Part shown: one piece after another, positions 21,839 through 32,170 of the stretch | Position numbering within the stretch: position 1 is the first letter of the stretch | Layout of the letters: the number at the start of each line of letters is the position of its first letter | From: Prorocentrum cordatum | Taxonomy: Eukaryota > Sar > Dinophyceae > Prorocentrales > Prorocentraceae | Assembly: GCA_963575745.1 (NCBI GenBank) | Contig: CAUYUJ010007469.1 | Location: forward strand, 61,716 to 125,715 | Reading direction: 5' to 3' | DNA length: 64,000 nt | The notes under the pieces: model-generated | Told to the model about the DNA's origin: nothing | What the model saw: the letters and a program-made list of their open reading frames with translations, nothing else | Databases searched by the model: none | Program-made: the position numbers and the translations under genes

Positions 21839-22775
21839 CTCGCTGTGTGAGGGCACCCAGATCACCGAGAGCTGCCTACTGCCACGTGCGCGAATTGCTT
21901 TTGCAATACGTGCCCACAAATCCTGATTAGCGCCCTCGCGGGGGCGCAAGTGTCGATTCGACCGCCATCCGTCAAATAACGGGAGGTGGTCTGTGATAAA
22001 GCAGAGGTCACCCTCCCAGTGTTCAAGGGCGAGCGCAAAAGCCAGCAGCTCAGCACGAGGCACAGTCTGAAAGGGGCCCTCGAGGCCCGAAATGATGCCT
22101 CCCCAGGGGACCCACTCCCCGAAGAGGCAATTCATAGCGGCACAGGCGGTCCCCACTCGTCGGCGTCGTGGGTCATCACTGTACTGACCTCCAGAGCCGT
22201 CCCCGAAGAGGGTGAGGGTGCCGTCGCTGCTGACGCAGTCCTCCCAATCCCGCCCAACCCAGCTCCACCCGCCGTCCCCTCCCAATGAGGCAAAGAGCGG
22301 GTCCGTGTCAGCGCACGCAGGCAGGCCGCGGAGCCAGCATGCGGGGGCAGCCTCTGCTCCAGCCAGGGCAAAGGGCATGAGGGCGTCAGAATCCGTGTAG
22401 TCCTCGTGGTCGCGGCTGCAGGGGCACAGCCGGACCCTGTGCATGAGCGTCTCGTCGGCCCCACCGCACCTCGGACAGGTTGGAGTAGCGTTGTACCCCG
22501 CCTCGATGAGTCGGCTTCTGGGCCATTGCGCCCCCGCGACCACGCAGAGGTCGAGGGCCGCCTGGTCGTACTGGCCCTTCCTCGTGAACCTCTCCATCTC
22601 GTTGGCAACTATGTGGACGTCTGGGCCCCCCCGTTGCAGTCCTTCTCCATGTGGGTGTTTGGCAGCATCCCTCCAGAGGCTCCTCTCGAGGGACAGGCAG
22701 AACTCGTGGACGAACTCCGCAGGGTCCACGTCATTGCGCTTGTCTTCCCAGTCGGCTTGTCCACTGTGGGGTAGC
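21839..22775 (-). pseudogene. LINE-2 RNase H domain
   Basis: RNase H degrades the RNA strand of the RNA/DNA hybrid made during reverse transcription. Visible catalytic blocks are LTLFGDGSGG (first Asp), VPRAELLAFALALEH (Glu) and LCFITDHLPLFDGW (second Asp), followed by LSVIWVPSHSE. The last Asp is supplied after a shift at 21838. Upstream of the domain, PTCPRCGGADETLMHRVRLC carries the RT C-terminal Cys/His motif. The frame is the same as the RT and is separated from it only by the stop at 22778-22780. Confidence 0.85.
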
Positions 22776-22777
22776 TG

Positions 22778-25025
22778 CTACTCCTGGGTGTAGGTCTCGC
22801 CTGCCCACGGAGGTCGCGACCACTCCGTTGGCGTCGGGCAGGTCCAGCCTGCGTCCAGGAGGATGGCCTGGATGGCGGAGATGGGCCCTTTGACCTTCCT
22901 CCACTTCTTGCTGCCGTACTTGATCGACTTGTCGTAAATCCGCTTCCACGCCTGCGTGACCCGACTGTGGTGTTCTGGGTGCTGCATCCAGAAGTTGAGC
23001 CACTCGGCGATCGACTGGCGCCTGAGCTCGATCGCGGGGCCCTTCTTCCCCATGACGACGGCGAGGGCTGTAGAGAGACAGCGGCCAGGGACCTTCCCCG
23101 CCGTAGCCTGGACGGCCTGGCGCCTCTGGTCGAGGATGGCCGCTGGGGCGAGGCCCATGATCTGGTGACCGTAGGTCCCCTGTGGCCTGGATCCCGTGCT
23201 CCACAAGCCCTTCGCGATCTTGGCGAGGGAGGCGTGCTTCCTGACCTTGGCGACGATGCGGTGAGTGCGCCTCCTCGCGGTCCTGGCCCTCTTGATTGCC
23301 TTGGCGACAACCCGTCTCTTGGCGCCTCCCACGTCGATGCCAAGGTCGACCGCGCTGTTGGCCACCTTGACGTGGTGGCCCTTCTTCTTGAGATCGTCGT
23401 GCACTGCGTAGGCGATCGTCTGGCTGGAGGCGACGACGGTGGTCTTGGGGGAGACTCGGAGCCCCGCGCCCGTCATACCTTCGAATAGGTCGGCGCCAAC
23501 CCCGATGAGATCCCCGATGACCTGCTTGGTTTGGCCCTCTGCCCTCGCGGCCGTGTCGTCCACGAACGTCCACAGGCCAGCGTGCGTGTGGTTGATGTGG
23601 GCCCTCTGCAGGATCGGCCCCAGGTAGACCTTGGCGAGCTTGCCGCCATTGCAGCTGCCCGCGACTATGGACCTCTCGGCGTCTATGATGTCGCTGACCC
23701 AGCCGTGCATCCGCAAGTGCCTGGGCGCGAGGTAGAGCTGCACCTCCATCGCCACGACAATCGGGGGGAAGTTGACCCCGATCGCGGCGTCGAAGAGGGC
23801 CGCGTAGCAGACCGAGTCGCAGAACTTCTCTACGCCCATCAGCAAGGTCGCGAAAGCAATACCAAAGGTCGCCGCCGTCTCGTCAAGGAGCGCCCTGACT
23901 AGCGCTGCCCTTGAGGCGCTGGAGCCTTTGATGGCGGTGTCCCAGAACTCCACGAGCACCTTGGACCACTCGTCGGTGACACTGGAGCGGACCTTGGCCC
24001 AGGTCTTGGGGATTGTGGGGAGCATGCCCAAGATTCTCTCTTCACCTGCGGGCTTGGGGGCCATGGCCCCAATGGTGGCGCAGAGCTGCTGAGGCCACAG
24101 TCCGTTGGCCTCCACCTGGTTGTAGATCTCGGCGAGCTCCTTGATCCCTTTCTCGGGGAGCCTCTGGATGTCGATGGGGCCGATGTTGTCGACTCCTCTC
24201 GCCTTCTTCGGGTTGGCGGTGCCCACGATGGCCTGTATGTGCTGCGGCTCGATTAACGGGGGGGGGTCCTCCTTCGCGAGTCGCATGGCCTTCTCGTATG
24301 CGCTGATGATCTGCTTGGCGTTGTAGCTGTCGGACGCCCAGATGGAGCGCCAGGTGCCGGCGGAGTGGTTCATGAGCGTGGACGGGTCGCCCACCGTTCT
24401 CTGGGGCTGCTTGTCCTCCAGGCGCGGCGCTTTGGGGTCAGTGACCATGCGGTGCAGGTTGCCTGGTGAGTCCTTCCACGCCTGTTTCGCCCAGTCGAGA
24501 TACAGTTTTCGCGCTCTGTCTGCAGTTTTCGCCATGGCTTTATGGGTCCACTCCATGGTGGTGGCGCTGATGCGGTGCAAGTCAGCCACGTCGCAGTACT
24601 CGAGGGTAACGAGCTGGGTCTTCCACTCTTCGATCTCCTGCGGGTCGGTTTTCCTGCCGAAGAGCTCCTTGGAGAACTCAGGGTTCTCTAGGTCGTCCAG
24701 CTTCTTCATGACTGTCTTGTGGATGTGCTGGCGGGCTTTGGGGTCCTTGCCGTTGGTGGCCAGCGCGGTGCACCTCGCCGCGAGGGTGCTGAGGTGCTGC
24801 CACCATGTAGCCTCGGGGTCCTTGAGGTACGCTCTGCCAGGCGGCGCCTTCATCGTCTGCTTGGTGGTCCTGTGCGCCTCTGCCCTGCCCTGGTACTTGG
24901 CCCTGTCCTCGACGGGGACCGCGTGCGTCTCCAGGAAGGCGAGCTCCAGGGTCGCGACCCACTGCGCGTACTTCGAGTTGATGTTCTCCGCGAGGTTCGG
25001 CGCATGGTTGTGGAAGATGTGTCCT
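22778..25025 (-). pseudogene. LINE-2 reverse transcriptase
   Basis: One open frame of about 750 codons. An N-terminal helical region (NINSKYAQWVATLELAFLET) leads to the RT entry NPKKARGVDNIGPIDIQRLP, then RILGMLPTIPKTWAKVRSSV. Next come the motif A region LLMGVEKFCDSV, the motif B region SIVAGSCNGGKLAKVYLGP, and motif C TFVDDTAARAEG near 23565. Thumb and connection follow, ending in YTQE and a stop. Related dinoflagellate RTs have Asp where this copy has Gly in motif A (M-G-V-E-K-F), which would remove a metal ligand. FVDD is intact. Confidence 0.88.
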
Positions 25026-26110
25026 CTGCCTTGGTGTCGACCTTTGCGCCATCGAACTTCGGGAAGTTGCTGACCTCGTCGGCGGCTGCGTCCCAGTTCT
25101 GCTGGGGGGTGGCGAAGGGGGTGGGGTCCTCCTTGGCCGTCTCGCGGTTGCTGTAGAGGGCGTCGAACTCGTCGCGCAAGTGCTCTGGTAGCCTTTCCCT
25201 CCTGGTTCGCAACGCCTCCGCACGAGCCTTGGACCTTTTGCTGCTCGGGTCCGCGACCTTCTTGGGTCTGGCTCGTGCGGGGAGGGCTTTGGGAACCTTG
25301 GTAGCTTTGTGCTGCCGCGGCTCGGCGGTGCCCGCCGTAATATGGATGCCGCAGTGGGTCTTCCAGGGGACGTCGTAGATGGCCTCGATCCCGACGTGCG
25401 TGGCGATGTCCGCCCGTACGATCGCGTAATCGTACACGGAGCCCGAGCCCTTGTCGCACGTCGCCTCGCAGCTCGGGTCGGTGAGGATGGCGCCGTTCCA
25501 TTGCGTGAGCCACGGCTTGTTGTCCCACCAGTGCGGCTCGTAGTTCCAGTCGGCCAGGATGATCCACGGGTCCATGAGCATGGCCACGAAGGTGGAGATG
25601 GAGACCAGGATGTCCCTGTTCGCGCCTTGGTCCCGTAGGCCAGGGCGCAGGTACGCCGCTAGGGCGACTATGTTGCCGCTCTTGGAGTGGAGGACTGTCG
25701 GCGTGAAGCCCACGAACGGCTGCCTCTTGTGGCGCTTGACGTAGTAGCCCCTGTAGCCCTCGAACGTGGTCGCCGCCGCGTCCCTGCGCGTGAGGATCCA
25801 CTCGCCGCCATGGGTCCCCTTGTCCGATTTGTTGGTGGCCACCGCGGGTGTGGCCGACAGCTTCCAGCCGTCCATGGCGAACTTGCCTATCTGCTCCGTG
25901 ATGCCGTTCGTGTCGACGTGCGTCTCCGCCAGCGCTATGAGGTGGCGCTTGAAGCCTGCGTTGCGACAAAAGTTGGCGGCCTGCGGGCCCCACGCCGTTA
26001 TGTTGTCGAACAGGATCTGGGCCGCCTGCTCGGGCTCCGTGGGTGCACCTGCCGTGGGGAGCCCCCTGGCGCGGTTCCCATGCCCCCTCGGCCGCTGCGG
26101 CCGCTTGCGG
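25026..26110 (-). pseudogene. LINE-2 APE-like endonuclease domain
   Basis: The frame carries ILFDNITAWGPQAANFC, then LIALAETHVD (the QE/ETH motif), YKG-type repeats, DPWIILADWNYEPHWW (the GDFN-equivalent ADWN), SGSVYDYAIVRADI (Y-D-Y/F) and VPWKTHCGIHI (the terminal His motif). This order is typical of apurinic-like endonucleases of LINEs. It is in a different frame from ORF1 (stop at 26111) and from the RT (shift near 25025). Confidence 0.8.
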
Positions 26111-27322
26111 CTACCCCAGCGACGGTGGGGCTCCTGCTGCTGCCGCTGGCGCCATGGTGGCGCCCTTGCCCAAGCCCTTAGCTGCGTGGGCCAGCTCCCT
26201 GGCCCTGGTGGTGGCGGCGATGAGCTCGGCGGCGGCCTTGCGGTCCTCCGCGGAGGGCTCGTCGGCGGCAGGGGCGGCCCCTCCAGGCTGGCGTGGCTCA
26301 GCAGGTGGGGCGGCAGAGCCCCCTGGCGTGCCAGGTTGTTCCTGTCCTCCAGGCGCGGCCGCTGGCTGCTGTTCCTCTGGTGAAGCGGGAGCAGGTTCAG
26401 GATGAGGTTGCTGAGCAGCTGGTTCCTCCCCACACGGCTTCTTCCGCTTCGCTGGGTTGGTGGTGGACTCCTTGGCTTGGCGTAGGAGTTCACGTACTTT
26501 CTCTTGGCCATTGCTGAGCTCGGCCAGGCGCTGGTCGAGCTCTTGCTTCCACTGTTCCATCTGGGCGCGGATGCCCTCGTCGTAGATGGAGAGGTCGTCC
26601 CACATGGAGCTGTCGACCTTGAAGGCTTCCTGAGGTCCCACTGGTGGTGCTCCGCGTGCAGCTCCAGCAAGCTTGGCGCTGTGGTCCGCTTGCGCCTTGG
26701 CGCATGCGTTCTGTGCCTGGACGAGGTCCAGGGCGGCTTGCTCTTGTTTGGCCACGGCGTCGTCGTACCACTGCTTGGCGGCCTCGACGTCGTCGACCGA
26801 CTGCTTGAACTTCTTCTCCCTGTCTGCGAGGACTGACAGCGCCGACTGGAGCACCTGCTCTGCAGTGCGGGCAGGCTGCGGCTTGTCGGGCTGCTGGAGG
26901 GCGTCCTTGAGGTTGCCGACGAGTTCGGCGTGCTTGGTGTCGCTGGGGAGCGTGCTGAGCGTGGCGATGATGGCGTCCCTGGTCGGGGCGACGGCCACTG
27001 GCTGCTCCTTCCACGGCGGTGGCTTGCTGACTCCTGCCCACGCCCCTGTGGGCTGGCGGTGTTCGGCTGGTGATGGGGCCAGCTGCTTGCCACAGTAGAA
27101 GCACTCGGACTTCCCCTTCCACGTCCATCGGTATCGACACTGCTTGCAGACCGTGAACTGGCCAGCGAACCTTGCTGGCGAGCCTCGTCCACCTTCAGGG
27201 CGTGCACGTCGCGGCCTGGTGCCGCCATTGGCGGCAGCTCCTCCGTCAGCAGGGGCGGTCCCTCCACCGCGGTCTGCGGCGGCCATCGTCCCACTGCTTC
27301 CCAGGGAGCTCTGGCGAGCCAC
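26111..27322 (-). CDS. LINE-2 ORF1: zinc-ribbon, coiled-coil protein
   Basis: 403 codons, uninterrupted. After a G/A-rich N-terminus there is a clear four-cysteine ribbon, CKQCRYRWTWKGKSECFYC (residues about 66-84). A long predicted coiled coil follows (LADREKKFKQSVDDVEAAKQ, then KQEQAALDLVQAQNACAKAQ, then QELDQRLAELSNGQEKVREL). A P/A/E-rich tail ends at 26111. ORF1 proteins of LINEs bind the element RNA and multimerise, and this architecture fits. The ATG is about 150 nt downstream of the spliced leader. An alternative upstream ATG at 27468 opens a different frame. Confidence 0.75.
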   Translation of the reverse strand: MARQSSLGSSGTMAAADRGGGTAPADGGAAANGGTRPRRARPEGGRGSPARFAGQFTVCKQCRYRWTWKGKSECFYCGKQLAPSPAEHRQPTGAWAGVSKPPPWKEQPVAVAPTRDAIIATLSTLPSDTKHAELVGNLKDALQQPDKPQPARTAEQVLQSALSVLADREKKFKQSVDDVEAAKQWYDDAVAKQEQAALDLVQAQNACAKAQADHSAKLAGAARGAPPVGPQEAFKVDSSMWDDLSIYDEGIRAQMEQWKQELDQRLAELSNGQEKVRELLRQAKESTTNPAKRKKPCGEEPAAQQPHPEPAPASPEEQQPAAAPGGQEQPGTPGGSAAPPAEPRQPGGAAPAADEPSAEDRKAAAELIAATTRARELAHAAKGLGKGATMAPAAAAGAPPSLG

Positions 27323-27474
27323 GCAAGGGAGGGATATGGACTGGGCGGCAGCTCGCCCCTGAGTGTAGCTGCGGTGGGCGGCAGCTCGCCCGTGGGTGTG
27401 GCTGCAAATACGAAGAGCACTGAAAGCTGTGGGAGCCTACCCCAGATCGGCAGTGAAATGGTCACCATTTTGGC

Positions 27475-27496
27475 CTTGAGCCAAAATGGCTACGGA
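27475..27496 (-). other. Perfect DinoSL sequence at the 5' end of LINE-2
   Basis: Read on the minus strand, all 22 bases match the dinoflagellate spliced leader (T, then CCGTAGCC...GGCTCAAG). It is the first unique sequence after the GGA array and is followed by GCCAAAATGGTGACC, not by a GT donor. It is therefore not an SL RNA gene but a leader on a copied, trans-spliced transcript. Confidence 0.93.
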
Positions 27497-27660
27497 CGGA
27501 GGAGGAGGGGGAGGCGGAGGAGGAGAAGGAAGAGGAGGGGCAAGAGGAGGAGGAGGAGGAGGAGGAGGAATGGGAGGCGGAAGAATGGGAGAAGGAGGAG
27601 GAGGAGGAGGAGGAGGAGGAGGAGGAGGAGGAGGAGGAGGAGGAGGAGGCGGAGGAGCAA
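27497..27660. repeat. GGA array on the 5' side of LINE-2
   Basis: Plus-strand GGAGGAGG array abutting the spliced leader. It continues the repeat type found left of 21030. A further GGAGG stretch lies at 27765-27825. Confidence 0.95.
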
Positions 27661-27829
27661 GCCCACGAGGTGTTGCAGCCCCTTCGTTGTCCAGCTGGTG
27701 GCGACCTTCAGCAGGCGGGTCGCCGTACTTTTCGGCGGCAGCACCGCCCCTTGCCACGAGATGGAGGGAGGGGGGAGGTAGGAGGGAGGGAGGGAGGAGG
27801 AAGAGATGGAGAGGAGCAGGAGGATGATG

Positions 27830-28500
27830 CAAGTTAAGTGCGCTCGCGCCTCATCTAACATCCCATCTCTCCATCCCATCCCTTCCCATTGCGCTGCTGT
27901 TCCCCCATCCGCGGACGCGTGTCACAGCCGTTTCTGCGACTCCCACAGAACGACCACTTCGGTGTACACGCAATCGAAAGGAAAGGTGAGCTGCGTGCAC
28001 TGGAGGAGGAGGTGGCGGGTTAGCAGGTTGATGAGCGGGACGAAAAGGACGAGGACGAACAGCAGCAGCAGGAACTAAAGCGGAATTATCGGGAGGAGCA
28101 GCAGGACCAGGGGAAGGCGGAGGAGGGAGAATGAGGGGGGGGGGACACAGATGAAGGACGATTCGGATTCAGCAAAGCAGCAGGAACTGGAGTTTAAGGA
28201 GCGGGAGGAACAGGAGGACCACGGGCAGGCAATGAAACAAGACAATGAAGCAAGACTCGGATCGAGAAAAGTGGCCCGCGTTGCGGCGAGAGCGCCAGTC
28301 TGAACATGGGGGCAGAGCGCCGGTCCGCAAAGGAGGCCCGCGCTGCAGAAGTACCACCGTTCTGAAACACTGAAAACATTCGGACAGTAAGTACACGCCA
28401 TCAGACAAGCAACTTGTGAAATCCTGTGTATAATAGCAATACGCCGAGGGGGCGGGAGACCTTCTGGATGACTTCAGGGGAGGATGAAGCGTAGTATTCA
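27830..28500. other. No gene recognised
   Basis: Mixed unique sequence with purine-rich patches (AGGAGG, GAGGAACAGGAGG). Only short frames without recognisable content. Confidence 0.4.
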
Positions 28501-28516
28501 TATTGTTTTCTCGTGG

Positions 28517-28912
28517 AGAGGAGGAGGAGGAGGAGGAGGAGGAGGAGGAGGAGGAGGAGGAGGAGGAGGAGGAGGGAGGAGGAGGAGGAGGGAGGAGGAG
28601 GAGGAGGGAGGGGAGCATGACGAGGGAGGAGGAGGAGGAGGAGGAGGAGGAGGGAGGAGGAGGGAGGAGGAGGAGGAGGAGGAGGAGGAGGAGGAGGATG
28701 AGGAGGAGAGAGGAGGAGGGAGGAGGAGGAGGAGGAGGAGGAGGAGGAGTAGGAGGAGGAGGAGGAGGAGGAGGAGGAGGAGGAGGAGGAAGGAGGAGGA
28801 GGAGAGGAGGAGGAGGACGAGGAGGAGGAGGAGGAGGAGGAGGAGGAGGAGGAGGAGGAGGAGAGGGAGGAGAGGGAGGAGAGGGAGGAGGGGGGGGGAG
28901 GAGGACCCCCTC
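28517..28912. repeat. Long GGA/GAG array
   Basis: About 400 bp of near-pure plus-strand GGA with AGGGA interruptions. Frames of poly-Glu, poly-Arg, poly-Gly, poly-Ser and poly-Leu are artefacts. Confidence 0.95.
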
Positions 28913-28915
28913 GCG

Positions 28916-29040
28916 CCGTGAAGTATCTCACGATGGATGCTTGTCGGCAATGTTCGCCCTCTGGGGGGCCCTCGCTGGAATTCCAGGACCTTCGACAAGA
29001 CTGACTACTCAGGATGAAAAGCTGGACCAGAGCGTAAGGT
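28916..29040 (+). repeat. Family D dispersed element, copy D6
   Basis: CACGATGGATGCTTGTC...CTCTGGGGGGCCCTCGCTGG...CTCAGGATGAAAAGCTGG aligns with D1 (34138-34262), although diverged. It lies at the edge of a GGA array. Confidence 0.5.
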
Positions 29041-29102
29041 CATGGATATGATCACGATGCCACCAACTTTTTCGGCCACTGCTCTCAGCACCTGGCGTCC
29101 AG

Positions 29103-29475
29103 GTGCTTGCAACAAGGCGTGAAGCGACCCCGTCCAGGTGCAATCGGCGAGCTGCTCTCGAGTGCAGGGGCGCGCGCGGGTCACTCGAAGAACTTCTCGC
29201 GCCACCGCGCGCGCACGAGGAGGCCAAACGCGATCTCAGTCCGAATCTGGGCCCGCGTCCTCGTCGGGCCCGCCATCCTGGAGAGGTCGCCCGCCAAGCG
29301 CCCGCACGCGGGGGCGAGCGCGTGGAGTGCCGCCTCCCGCGTCGCGGCAGCGGGAGGGCGCCCCCCCCCCCCTTCCGCGCCCTCGGGAAGACGCTCGCCG
29401 AGCTCCTGGGCGGCCTGGCCGCGCACTGCCGCCCCGCCGCGGACTCTGCGGGGGACCTGCTCGGTGTCCTCCTCC
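29103..29475. other. Coding-potential island, strand unclear
   Basis: About 370 bp of non-repetitive, very GC-rich sequence with strongly biased third positions. Plus-strand candidates include FRALGKTLAELLGGLAAHCR (29380-29450) and NAISVRIWARVLVGPAILER (29224-29285). The minus strand also gives a plausible helix (ALAPACGRLAGDLSRMAG). One strand probably holds an exon, but no family is recognised. It is followed by a CCT array at 29480-29575. Confidence 0.3.
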
Positions 29476-29687
29476 GCCGCGGCCTCCTCCTCCTCCTCCT
29501 CCTCCTCCTCCTCCTCCTCCTCTTCCTCCTCCTCCTCCTCCTCTTTCTCCTCCTCCTCCTCCTCCTCCTCCTTTCTTCCTTCCAACAGCCCTGAAGACAA
29601 ACGTCTGAGGTGTCCACTCATGCATACGTCAGCGGTGAGAAGGGCGGCAAGTATAGCGGGGGACAAGGAGAGCAGCAATGGCCAACA

Positions 29688-30266
29688 TCAACCCGACTCG
29701 CAAAATGGATCGAGCGGGGCATACAGATGGGCAGCTGACGCCTCTAACCATGCATCCCCAGGAGGCGTGGGGGCACAGCGTTGCGAGGCGGCCTGAGTGA
29801 TAACAGCAGCGAGGTAGAACTCAACCTGGCTGCTGTCAGGAGGGGCCAAAGTCGGCACGGCATTCAAGAACAGGCACTGACGGTCCCCGATGGGCAGACA
29901 GCTCGACGTGAGTGTCGGAGACAGTGCCGACAGGGAGCGCAGGAACCTGACCTCGGGGACTTTCCAAATACAGGGCATATGGGCTTGCGGAGCAGGTGGG
30001 TTTAAAGTGAGCAAGGTCGCCAGGCCCGAGGACGCCGCACACAGCGACAGCGTCAGTGCCGCCCGAAGGCACGCACTGTCGAGCTCAAGCTCCCTCCACT
30101 CCGAAGGCGACCTAGCTGAAATCCCCCACGGCTCATCGCAGCTCCTTAAAGGCCTGCTTTCTCCACCCTTGGCTTTGCAGCGGGGGGCAGGGTCCCACGA
30201 GGTAAGAGGAAGGTCTGCCAAGAGACCAACAACACGCCCAGACATTATTAAATCGGTAATGAACAA
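29688..30266 (-). CDS. Hypothetical ORF, 192 codons
   Basis: The longest non-repetitive frame in 29.6-30.3 kb. It starts MFITDLIMSGRVVGLLADLP, contains LRAALTLSLCAASSGLATLL (a weak hydrophobic stretch) and ends near 29688. A 129-codon plus-strand frame (29890-30279) overlaps it. No domain is recognised and neither frame is convincing. Further open frames at 30318-31102 (-) are equally unassigned. Confidence 0.2.
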   Translation of the reverse strand: MFITDLIMSGRVVGLLADLPLTSWDPAPRCKAKGGESRPLRSCDEPWGISARSPSEWRELELDSACLRAALTLSLCAASSGLATLLTLNPPAPQAHMPCIWKVPEVRFLRSLSALSPTLTSSCLPIGDRQCLFLNAVPTLAPPDSSQVEFYLAAVITQAASQRCAPTPPGDAWLEASAAHLYAPLDPFCESG

Positions 30267-31337
30267 CAGCTCCCTATGAAATCCCTCGATGCAATTCTGG
30301 AACAGTTCGAGGATATTTCATGACAGAACAAAAACATTCATCCCCGCCGTGGCACTGGAACTCTTCGCTCTATCCTGGATGTCGCCTTGACTCCTGGGAG
30401 CTGTACGGAGGATCATAATGTACTTAGTGCCAGGGGTCCTCCTGCAGAGGGCTCTCCGAAGAAGCCGGGGCAACCTCGCGCGGGACTGCCTGGCCCAGCA
30501 AGGCTCCCTTGCCCCCTGAGTGAGCGGGCTTGGGAGACGCAAGGACAGCTCGCGAGTGGACGCAGGTAGATGGAGATGCTTCCCGTTCTCGGCGCGACCC
30601 AGCTGGGACATGACACGACTCCTGGCTGGCCAGCACTGCCAGCCAGGAATCGTGCTGGGAATCTCTCTGGCCGGCTTCGGGTAGCGCCCGCCACGAGAGC
30701 GGCCAGCATGCAGCGCCCATGAGTGCGCGGGCCGAGCCTGCGCTGAGCCTGGGCCAGCAGCCCAGTCGAATGCGAGCGCGCTCGCGCACCAGCACTGGGC
30801 CACGCCGGAGGCCAGGCGACATCGCAGCACCGCCGCACGGCGCTGATGGAGCGGGCGCGAGGCTCCAGGTCGATGTCGTGGATCAATACATGTTTTAGTT
30901 TGCTTTCCGGAGCTGTGATGTGGCACCTGCTCTGGGGACCTCGAGGGCGGATCGCACCCAAGCTAGCAGGCACCCCTCTACACTTACGTCCGAGCGCGGG
31001 GCTTGGAGAAAAGTATTCCGTGGCACGGTCCACGACTGCAGCATGACGTCCAAGGCCGCCCCCGAGTACGAGGGGAACCACGCCTGCGCTTGGCCCCAGC
31101 ACGTGCCCCCCCCCACACGCATAACGGCAGTGGGAGCCTCACCTGGCCGAAAGATCTCGTTGCCCCCCGCCCCCGCCCCATCTTTCCCCCTCCGCAGAGC
31201 CGTCAGTCCCGCGCCGAGCTGCTCACAACACGTTTCTTGAGGGCCACCCCCCGCCCCCCGCGCTGCCCTCGCAGGGCCGGTCCCGCCAGACCGATATCGC
31301 GCGCTCGCCTCGCCTCGCCTCGCCCGACGAGGAGGCA

Positions 31338-31545
31338 TGGGAGGAGAAGGAGGAGGAGGAGGAGGAGGAGGAGGAGGAGGAGGAGGAGGAGGAAGACCTA
31401 GGAAAAGTAAGAGGAGGACGACAATAACGACGGGTGCGTGGAGGAGAAGAGGGATGAGGAGGACAAGGAGGAGGAGGAGGAGGAGAAGGAGGAGGAGGAG
31501 GAGGAGGAAGAGAGCAACGAAGACGAGGAGGAATAGACGGTGACG
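31338..31545. repeat. GGA array with GAC/AAG variants
   Basis: Plus-strand GGAGGAGG runs broken by unique stretches of 20-40 bp. Confidence 0.9.
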
Positions 31546-31753
31546 AGAAGGAGCGCGTGGGGGAGCATGAGAAGGACGGGGAGCGTGTGGGAGCAGAACG
31601 AGGACGGGGAGGCCCTGAGATCCGACGTCGTGAGATATCAGGACTGCAGCAGTTTTTCGAGCGGGACCGGTCTGTGAGTTTCCCGCGGGGCCCGAAGCTG
31701 GGCGAAAACGCCGGGCTCGAAAGGATTGAGACGCCAGGACCTCTCTGGGCCTT

Positions 31754-31963
31754 CCCGGATGGGGTCCGAGCAGATGGGGTCGGAGGATCGCGCCGCCTCG
31801 CCGATGCATCGGCGATGCGGCTCCATGTGAAGCCCAAATCTATTATTCCATGCCTGCGTCGCCGACACGCCGCGGACGACGCCGACGCATCGCCGATGCA
31901 TCGCCGATGCATCGGCGATGCGGCGCGGTCCTCCGACCCAAGCTGCTCGGACCCCATCCGGGG
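31754..31963. mobile_element. Inverted-repeat element, family E
   Basis: About 210 bp with terminal inverted repeats of about 45 bp. The left arm CCGGATGGGGTCCGAGCAGA continues GGTCGGAGGATCGCGCCGCC. The right arm in reverse reads CCGGATGGGGTCCGAGCAGC then GGTCGGAGGACCGCGCCGCA. Inside the right arm is a perfect 24-bp palindrome, GCATCGCCGATG/CATCGGCGATGC (about 31896-31920). Single copy in this window. Confidence 0.8.
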
Positions 31964-32034
31964 CGGCCCCTCTGACCTCACACAGTGGAGACCCATGCCA
32001 AGAAGCACCCTGCTTGCCACCGGCGTTCCCTGGG

Positions 32035-32170
32035 TTTCGGGGACGTCCCGATTTTTTCAGGACGACATGCCTGGAAGTCCTGGCCCTTTCCCCAGGACCG
32101 GTTTTTCGTCCAGAGTGGTTTTTTGGCCGTCCCGAGGGCCAGCGAGGGCCCCCCGGGGCCGAAGATAGGC
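32035..32170 (-). repeat. Family D dispersed element, copy D5
   Basis: In reverse orientation it carries the family core: TTCGGCCCCGGGGGGCCCTC, a GGGACGGCCAAAA segment, GGACGAAAAACCGGTCC and a CC-rich end. Confidence 0.65.

Larger units (their letters stand above)
21031..27496 (-). mobile_element. LINE-2: SL-headed retrotransposon inserted in a GGA array
   Basis: About 6.5 kb on the minus strand. The order is spliced leader (27496-27475), ORF1 with zinc ribbon, endonuclease, reverse transcriptase, RNase H, then a Cys-rich tail. Both flanks are plus-strand GGA repeats (20385-21030 and from 27497), so the copy appears to sit inside one array. At least three breaks interrupt ORF2: a frameshift near 25025, a stop at 22778-22780 and a one-base shift near 21838. 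It is the best preserved of the three LINEs. The exact 3' end is uncertain because no poly(A) was seen. Confidence 0.88.

Noticed and set aside
27475-27496. Reading the leader as an SL RNA gene
   Set aside because: No GT splice donor follows, and the sequence continues directly into LINE ORF1.
28398-29000. Poly-Glu, poly-Arg, poly-Gly, poly-Ser and poly-Leu frames in GGA arrays
   Set aside because: Direct consequence of (GGA)n on both strands. No flanking domain or start context.
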